A stretch of 64,000 nucleotides of DNA from assembly GCF_013426975.1 (NCBI RefSeq), contig NZ_JACCPY010000017.1, positions 17,704-81,703 of the forward strand, in the 5' to 3' direction. The position numbers were made by a program, and so were the translations under genes. The notes under the pieces are model-generated. The model was not told the DNA's origin, did not search any database, and saw only the letters and a list, made by a program, of their open reading frames with translations. Below, piece by piece: positions 58,667 through 64,000 of this stretch (the first letter of the stretch is position 1; each line of letters begins with the position of its first letter). The stretch is from Sphaerotilus sulfidivorans (GTDB taxonomy: Bacteria > Pseudomonadota > Gammaproteobacteria > Burkholderiales > Burkholderiaceae_C).

Positions 58667-59050
58667 TCAGCCGATGATCAGCGCCGCCACGGCACGCCGG
58701 CCTTCGCTGACCAGCACGTTGTAGGTGCGGCAGGCGGCGGCGGTGTCCATGCACTCGATGCCGATGCGCGCCTCGATCAGGCCGCGGGTGATCGACGGAT
58801 GAACGAAGCGCAGCGTGCGGCCGCTGCCGAAGATCACCAGCTCCGGCTTCAGCGCCAGCAGCGCGTCGAAGTCCTCGCGCTGCAGCTCCTCGACGCGGCT
58901 GCGCGGCCAGGCGACCACCTCGCCGCGCCAAGGCACGATGACGCTGCTGCGCCACTGCACCAGCGCGCTCTGGTTGTTGATCGAGACGGCGTCGGTGGCG
59001 GTGCTGAAGATGGCGTTGACGCCATCGAGTCGGTCGGGCTGGAGTTTCAC
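58667..59050 (-). CDS. Mth938-like domain protein (DUF498 family)
   Basis: This 127-residue single-domain protein belongs to the Mth938/DUF498 family (also linked to NDUFAF3): VKLQPDRLDGVNAIFSTATD, VAWPRSRVEEL, ELVIFGSGRTLRFVHPS, IGIECMDTAAACRTYNVLVSEGR and VAALIIG at the end. The ends match the family, with GTG 59050 as the start. It is a small cytosolic protein; the related mitochondrial protein is an assembly factor for complex I, but the bacterial role is unproven. It is divergent from the aminotransferase gene. The sequence CTAAATTCTAG at about 59077-59087 may supply -10 boxes in both directions. Confidence 0.88.
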   Translation of the reverse strand: MKLQPDRLDGVNAIFSTATDAVSINNQSALVQWRSSVIVPWRGEVVAWPRSRVEELQREDFDALLALKPELVIFGSGRTLRFVHPSITRGLIEARIGIECMDTAAACRTYNVLVSEGRRAVAALIIG

Positions 59051-59179
59051 GGCAGGGCGGCAGGGGCAGGATGCGCTAAATTCTAGCCTTTGGCCGACAA
59101 TGGCCGCCCCGGCTGTCCCCCTGCGTCCCGTACCGTTTCTCCGGCGCTTTCCTCCTCTACATCGCGAACAGGATCCCTC

Positions 59180-60409
59180 GTGCTCAAGACCGTCGCCAAG
59201 TCCGGCAAGCTCGCCAACGTGTGCTACGACATCCGTGGCCCGGTGCTGGAAAAGGCCCGCCAGATGGAGGAGGAGGGCCACAAGATCATCAAGCTCAACA
59301 TCGGCAACCTGGCGGTGTTCGGGCTGGAGCCGCCCGACGAGATCGTGCAGGACATGATCCGCAACCTGCCGCACGCGGCCGGCTACACCGACTCCAAGGG
59401 CCTGTTCGCGCCGCGCAAGTCGGTCGTGCACTACACCCAGGAGAAGGGCATCCGCGGCGTGACCGTCGACGACGTCTACCTGGGCAACGGCGCCTCCGAG
59501 CTGATCTCGATGGCGATGAACGCGCTGCTCGACGACGGCGACGAGGTGCTGATCCCCTCGCCCGACTATCCGCTCTACACCGCGGTGGTGGCGCTGTCGG
59601 GCGGCCGCCCGGTGCACTACCTCTGCGACGAGTCGTCGGAGTGGATGCCCGACCTCGACGACATCCGCGCCAAGATCACCCCGCGCACCAAGGCGCTGGT
59701 GATCATCAACCCGAACAATCCGACCGGCGCGCTCTATCCGGAGCCGGTGCTGCAGGGGCTGATCGAGATCGCCCGCCAGCACCAGCTGATCGTCTTCGCC
59801 GACGAGATCTACGACAAGACGCTGTTCGACGGCCACAGCCACACCAGCATCGCCTCGCTGGCCGACGATGTGCTGATCCTGACCTTCAACGGCCTGTCGA
59901 AGAACTACCGCTCCTGCGGCTACCGCGCCGGCTGGATGGTGGTCTCGGGCGACAAGCGCCATGCGCGCGACTACATCGAGGGCCTGAACATGCTGGCCTC
60001 GATGCGGCTGTGCGCCAACACGCCGGGCCAGCTGGCGATCCAGACCGCCTTGGGCGGCTACCAGAGCATCAAGGACCTGGTCGCGCCGGGCGGTCGGCTG
60101 TGCCGCCAGCGCGATCTGGCGCACCGGCTGCTGACCGAGATCCCGGGCGTGTCCTGCGTCAAGCCCAAGGCGGCGCTCTACATGTTCCCGCGCCTGGACC
60201 CGAAGATGTACCCGATCCAGGACGACCAGCAGTTCGCCTACGAGCTGCTGGCCGAGGAGAAGGTGCTGATCGTGCAGGGCACCGGCTTCAACTGGCCGAC
60301 GCCGGACCATTTCCGCCTCGTCTTCCTGCCGAACTCCGACGACCTGACCGACGCGATCGGGCGCATCGCCCGCTTCCTCGACGGCTATCGCCGGCGGCAT
60401 GGCGCCTGA
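59180..60409 (+). CDS. alaA: Alanine-type aminotransferase (AlaA-like)
   Basis: This class I/II PLP enzyme of 409 residues has the family's Lys in FNGLSKNYRSCGYRAGW and NPNNPTGALYP, IVFADEIYDKTLFDG and GNGASELISMAMNALL. It closely resembles AlaA/AlaC-type alanine transaminases placed before hom in many betaproteobacteria. It should convert pyruvate and glutamate to alanine and 2-oxoglutarate. GTG 59180 follows AGGATCC; the frame begins further upstream, but that part is not conserved. A hairpin (TGCACCG/CGGTGCA, 60461-60483) stands between it and hom. Confidence 0.9.
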   Translation: MLKTVAKSGKLANVCYDIRGPVLEKARQMEEEGHKIIKLNIGNLAVFGLEPPDEIVQDMIRNLPHAAGYTDSKGLFAPRKSVVHYTQEKGIRGVTVDDVYLGNGASELISMAMNALLDDGDEVLIPSPDYPLYTAVVALSGGRPVHYLCDESSEWMPDLDDIRAKITPRTKALVIINPNNPTGALYPEPVLQGLIEIARQHQLIVFADEIYDKTLFDGHSHTSIASLADDVLILTFNGLSKNYRSCGYRAGWMVVSGDKRHARDYIEGLNMLASMRLCANTPGQLAIQTALGGYQSIKDLVAPGGRLCRQRDLAHRLLTEIPGVSCVKPKAALYMFPRLDPKMYPIQDDQQFAYELLAEEKVLIVQGTGFNWPTPDHFRLVFLPNSDDLTDAIGRIARFLDGYRRRHGA

Positions 60410-60529
60410 GCCTGCGCGCTCAGCCGCCTCCTGTCTCGTTTCTCTCGCTCCTCTCTCGCCTGCACCGTCGGAACTCCGGTGCAGTTTCTCACCCAAGAGA
60501 CGGCGCAGTCACAAGCGCCACCCGTTCGC

Positions 60530-61846
60530 ATGAAACCCATCCAAGTCGGCCTGCTGGGCATCGGTACTGTCGGTAGCGGCACCTTCAACGTGCTCACTCG
60601 CAACCAGGAAGAGATCCGCCGTCGCGCGGGCCGCGGCATCGAGATCACGATGGTGGCGGACCTGAACGTCGAGCGCGCCCGCGAGATCGTCGGCGACCGC
60701 GCCCGCGTCGTGGCCGATGCGCGCGAGATCATCGCCAATCCCGAGATCGACATCGTCATCGAGCTGATCGGCGGCTATGGCATCGCCCGCGCGCTGGTGC
60801 TCGAAGCCATCAACGCCGGCAAGCATGTGGTCACCGCCAACAAGGCGCTGCTGGCGGTGCACGGCACCGAGATCTTCGCAGCGGCCAGCGCCAAGGGCGT
60901 GATGGTGGCCTTCGAGGCCGCGGTGGCCGGGGGCATCCCGATCATCAAGGCGCTGCGCGAGGGCCTGACCGCCAACCAGGTGCAGTGGGTCGCCGGCATC
61001 ATCAACGGCACGACCAACTTCATCCTGTCGGAGATGCGCGACAAGGGCCTGGACTTCGACGTGGTGCTGAAGGAAGCGCAGCGCCTGGGCTATGCCGAGG
61101 CCGACCCGACCTTCGACATCGAGGGCGTCGACGCCGCGCACAAGGCGACGCTGATGAGCGCGCTGGCCTTCGGCATTCCGGTGCAGTTCGACAAGGCGCA
61201 TGTCGAGGGCATCACGAAGCTGGCCGCGGCCGACATCCGCTATGCAGAGCAGCTCGGCTACCGCATCAAGCTGCTGGGCATCGCCAAGCGCCGCGACGAC
61301 GTCGGCGGCATCGAGCTGCGCGTGCACCCGACGCTGGTGCCGGCCAAGCGCCTGATCGCCAATGTCGAGGGCGCGATGAACGCGGTGATGGTGCAGGGCG
61401 ACGCGGTGGGCACGACGCTCTACTACGGCAAGGGCGCCGGCTCCGAGCCGACCGCCTCGGCGGTGATCGCCGACCTGGTCGACATCACCCGCCTGCACAC
61501 CGCCGACCCCGACCACCGCGTGCCGCATCTGGCCTTCCAGGCCGACGAGCTGCGCGACACGCCGGTGCTGTCGATCGATCAGGTGCGCACCGCCTTCTAC
61601 CTGCGCCTGCGCGTGGCCGACCAGAAGGGCGTGCTGTCGTCGATCACCTCGATCCTGGCTGCCTCCGACATCTCGATCGATGCGGTGCTGCAGCGCGAGT
61701 CCAACGAGGGCGAGCACCAGACCGACGTCATCATCCTGACGCACGAGACCCAGGAAGGCGCGATGCGCGCCGCGCTGGCGCAGATGCAGGCGCTGCCGAC
61801 GGTGCTGGCGCCGATCGTGAGTCTGCGCAAGGAAGAGCTGGCCTGA
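60530..61846 (+). CDS. hom: Homoserine dehydrogenase
   Basis: This 438-residue enzyme reduces aspartate semialdehyde to homoserine in threonine and methionine synthesis. It has the NAD(P) motif VGLLGIGTVGSG at the start, VVTANKALLAVHG, the catalytic region AGIINGTTNFILSEM and EAQRLGYAEADPTFDIEG. A C-terminal ACT domain (about 355-430, beginning FYLRLRVADQKGVL) would give feedback control by threonine. ATG 60530 is the conserved start. In relatives thrC usually follows; here a P-loop ATPase gene comes only 17 bases later. Confidence 0.97.
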   Translation: MKPIQVGLLGIGTVGSGTFNVLTRNQEEIRRRAGRGIEITMVADLNVERAREIVGDRARVVADAREIIANPEIDIVIELIGGYGIARALVLEAINAGKHVVTANKALLAVHGTEIFAAASAKGVMVAFEAAVAGGIPIIKALREGLTANQVQWVAGIINGTTNFILSEMRDKGLDFDVVLKEAQRLGYAEADPTFDIEGVDAAHKATLMSALAFGIPVQFDKAHVEGITKLAAADIRYAEQLGYRIKLLGIAKRRDDVGGIELRVHPTLVPAKRLIANVEGAMNAVMVQGDAVGTTLYYGKGAGSEPTASAVIADLVDITRLHTADPDHRVPHLAFQADELRDTPVLSIDQVRTAFYLRLRVADQKGVLSSITSILAASDISIDAVLQRESNEGEHQTDVIILTHETQEGAMRAALAQMQALPTVLAPIVSLRKEELA

Positions 61847-61863
61847 GCCAGCGGAGGCGTTCG

Positions 61864-63231
61864 ATGGCCCAGCTCTCCGATGTCAAGACTCTCTACCGCG
61901 CGCTGGATTTCGAGCGGGAGCTGAATCTGGACGACCCTGCAGATGCCGCGCTCTATGTCGCCAATCTGCATTGCGACGGCGGGATCTCGCCGGTGGACGA
62001 GCTGCGGGCCAACATCGAGCTGTCGGATCGCCCTGGCACCTGGCTGTTCACCGGTCACCGCGGGGTCGGCAAATCGACGGAGCTGCGCCGCATGGCGCAT
62101 GACCTGCGCCAGACCGGCGACTACTACGTGGTCGTCGCCGACATGGAGAAGCGGCTCAACCTGGGCGAGGCGGTCAAGCTCGAATCGCTGCTGGTGTCGC
62201 TGGCCGCCGCCCTGGCGGATCAGGCCGATCGGGATCTGGGCAGCACGGCCGGGCAGCACACCTATGCCCGCCGCCTGTGGGACTGGCTGACGCGCACCGA
62301 GATCAACCTGACCGGCCTGGGTGGCAAGCTGTCGGCCAGGGCCAGTGAGCAACTCGGCGGCGAGGTGAGCTTCACGGCGCAGCTGCGCGACAACCCGAGC
62401 TTCCGGGCGGAGGTGCAGCGGGCGCTGGAGTCGTCGCGAGGGGCTTGGTTCGAGGAGGTCAAGCGCTTCATCGCCTCGGTGGTCGACGACATCAAGCGCC
62501 TGCGTGGCGTGCAGATGGAGGTGGTGCTGATCCTCGACTCGCTGGAACGCCTGCGCGTGTCCGGGCCGAATGCCAAGGAGTGCTACGAGGCCATCATCCA
62601 GGTCTTCGACGTGAGCGGCCAGTACCTCAAGCTGGAGCATGTCCACACCGTCTACAGCGTGCCGCCCTTCCTGCCGTTCCTGGTGCCGCGCATCGGCGGG
62701 TATCTCGGGGTGGATGTGTGCAAGCTGCCCCATGTGAAGGTGTTCACGACACCGGATCTGACCAAGGGCGCCCAGCCCGTCACGCCGCATGCACCGGGCA
62801 TTGCCGGGATGGTGCAGAGCGTGCAGCGACGTTTCCCGCGGATCGAGGAGATCATTCCGCTGCCGATGCTGGAGCGGCTGGCGCTGGCGTCCAGCGGCAG
62901 CGTGCGCGACTATTTCCGGCTCATCAAGTCCGTCTGTGCCAAGGCGACGGTGATCCGGCCGGCCTTGCCCCTGCCGGATGACAGCTTGCCCGCCACTGCC
63001 GAGCGCACGCTGCGCGACGAGATGCCGCTGGCCGAGGACGACCTGAAGCACCTGGCGCAGGTGCGCGTGCGCCACGGGGTCGCGCTCGACAGCATGGACA
63101 ACCTGCACAAGGTGGCACGGCTGTTCGATGGCGGGCTGATCCTGTCGTACCGCAACGGCATCGGCGACTGGTGCGAGGTGCAGTACCTGCTGCACGACCA
63201 GGTGGCGCCCTATCTGCCCCAGCCTGCCTGA
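61864..63231 (+). CDS. P-loop ATPase of unknown system
   Basis: This 455-residue protein begins with a helical segment and then Walker A WLFTGHRGVGKSTELRRMA at about 60-78. A Walker B-like VVLILDSLERLRV lies near residue 222, followed by AAA-type features (LEHVHTVYSVPPFLPFLV and LALASSGSVRDYFRLIKSV). The GHRGVGKST motif and the all-helical end resemble STAND/AAA ATPases of conflict systems, but I cannot name the family. It has GGAGGC upstream of its ATG and starts 17 bases after hom, and the next TPR gene follows by 8 bases. The pair looks like one unit. Confidence 0.82.
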   Translation: MAQLSDVKTLYRALDFERELNLDDPADAALYVANLHCDGGISPVDELRANIELSDRPGTWLFTGHRGVGKSTELRRMAHDLRQTGDYYVVVADMEKRLNLGEAVKLESLLVSLAAALADQADRDLGSTAGQHTYARRLWDWLTRTEINLTGLGGKLSARASEQLGGEVSFTAQLRDNPSFRAEVQRALESSRGAWFEEVKRFIASVVDDIKRLRGVQMEVVLILDSLERLRVSGPNAKECYEAIIQVFDVSGQYLKLEHVHTVYSVPPFLPFLVPRIGGYLGVDVCKLPHVKVFTTPDLTKGAQPVTPHAPGIAGMVQSVQRRFPRIEEIIPLPMLERLALASSGSVRDYFRLIKSVCAKATVIRPALPLPDDSLPATAERTLRDEMPLAEDDLKHLAQVRVRHGVALDSMDNLHKVARLFDGGLILSYRNGIGDWCEVQYLLHDQVAPYLPQPA

Positions 63232-63239
63232 GCGCGGCG

Positions 63240-64000
63240 GTGGATGCCGACCAGGTCTGGCAGGAGATGCGGCTCCACATCGAGTGGGCCGAGGGTTTCT
63301 GTCTGTGTGTCGTCTTCACCGACCAGACACGCGAATTGCTGCGATTGCAGCAGCGACTCGCCGACGCCTGGCAGTGGCGCACGGCCGCCATCACCGTCAT
63401 CCGCCCGCCTGACGCCGAATCGGCGGTCGAGCATGTCTTTTCGGAGCTGGAGCAGCACCGTGCCCGCCTGCCGGACGTTCAGGTGCCCGTATGGCTGGAC
63501 CTCTGCACCGCGCCAGACGCTGAAAATGCCCTGGCGCCTTGGGAACGGGCCCGTCACCACAGCGTGGCGCGCCTCAACGAAGCCCGCTCTTGGCTGATGC
63601 GCGACCTGGCGCGGCCGCTGGTGCTGTGCCTGCCCTTGCACTGGTCGAGCCGGCTGGCCACCGAGGCGCCGGATCTGTGGCATGTCCGCGCCTATTCGGC
63701 CCGCATGCAATCCGTGGTGCCGGTCGACCCCGTGCCGGCGCAGCCCGTATCGTCGGCGCCCGCCGACGGTGAGGCGATCCATTGGGCGCAGTGGTCTGCC
63801 CATGTCGCGACGATGGCCGAGGAGGTGCTTCGATTCCGTCGATTGCGCGAGACGCTGGGAGACAGCCCGCAGCTGCTGAGGGATCTGTCGATCTCGCTGG
63901 ACAAGCTGGGAGATGCGCAGCGCAAGGCAGGGCAAGGCGGACAGGCGCTGGAGGCGTACCGGGAGAGCCTGGGCCTGAGGCAGCAGTTGCGAGAGGTGCT
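63240..64000 (+). CDS. TPR-containing protein, 3'-truncated, partner of the ATPase
   Basis: This frame starts at GTG 63240, eight bases after the ATPase stop, and stays open to the window's edge. The visible 250 residues have an N-terminal domain of about 170 residues with Trp-rich helices (WLDLCTAPDAENALAPWERAR, WLMRDLARPLVLCLPLHWSS, APDLWHVRAYSARM). A repeat region follows (LRETLGDSPQLLRDLSISLD, AGQGGQALEAYRESLGLRQQ), with the periodicity of tetratricopeptide repeats. Similar proteins occur beside ATPases in bacterial conflict loci, as I recall. The output domain may lie in the part outside the window. Confidence 0.7.
   Translation, partial: MDADQVWQEMRLHIEWAEGFCLCVVFTDQTRELLRLQQRLADAWQWRTAAITVIRPPDAESAVEHVFSELEQHRARLPDVQVPVWLDLCTAPDAENALAPWERARHHSVARLNEARSWLMRDLARPLVLCLPLHWSSRLATEAPDLWHVRAYSARMQSVVPVDPVPAQPVSSAPADGEAIHWAQWSAHVATMAEEVLRFRRLRETLGDSPQLLRDLSISLDKLGDAQRKAGQGGQALEAYRESLGLRQQLREV

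Overview
The window is G+C-rich bacterial chromosome with compact operons, short intergenic gaps and many overlapping starts and stops. Gene content points to a betaproteobacterium of the order Burkholderiales, probably near the Leptothrix/Sphaerotilus/Rubrivivax group. The supporting genes are E. coli-type long ArgG, an AlaA-like aminotransferase next to hom, a DUF2760/Hsp70/Hsp70 operon, a SUV3-like helicase, a PHB-depolymerase-type secreted esterase and many c-di-GMP proteins. The taxonomic placement is inference from gene content and protein resemblance.

Layout. 1-9.3 kb: end of a YigZ/IMPACT gene, a lipoprotein, the DUF2760-Hsp70-Hsp70 operon, a small conserved protein and psd. 9.3-16.2 kb: an MHYT-GGDEF-EAL protein, an AI-2E-family permease, a membrane coiled-coil protein, an HDOD protein and a UbiH/UbiM-like hydroxylase. 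16.2-21.3 kb: a GAF histidine kinase, a B12-binding-type radical SAM enzyme, a lone receiver with an overlapping kinase-like phosphotransfer protein, and creA. 21.3-31.6 kb: a 5'-nucleotidase, a secreted esterase, a SUV3-like RNA helicase, an orphan ABC ATPase, a PAS-GGDEF-EAL protein, DUF2322, a class V aminotransferase and a YeeE/YedE pair. 31.8-38.6 kb: a degenerate GGDEF protein, a REC-PAS-GGDEF-EAL response regulator and a 1,234-residue hybrid kinase carrying a complete LOV photosensor. 38.8-40.3 kb: gabD. 40.4-44.8 kb: a visibly A+T-richer accessory island. 44.8-51.2 kb: nirBD with a structured leader, then secreted proteins. 51.3-61.8 kb: an ion antiporter, argG, a TPR-GGDEF protein, a PIN-PhoH protein, a peroxiredoxin, an Mth938-like protein, an alanine transaminase and hom. 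61.9-64 kb: a P-loop ATPase and the start of a TPR protein, apparently an inserted accessory module.

How the genes fit together. Five c-di-GMP proteins lie in the window. The LOV hybrid kinase and the REC-EAL protein behind it look like a two-gene circuit turning blue light into c-di-GMP breakdown. The accessory island encodes a PIN-like DUF4935-type protein, a BRCT protein with a TerB-like N-terminus, a small unknown, a HEPN protein and a NYN/PIN-like protein with a zinc ribbon. Three of the five are probable nucleases of folds typical of RNA-targeting toxins and defence effectors, so this is the best candidate here for an undescribed system. The ATPase/TPR pair at the right edge is the second candidate. 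No rRNA, tRNA, CRISPR array, transposase or integrase was seen.
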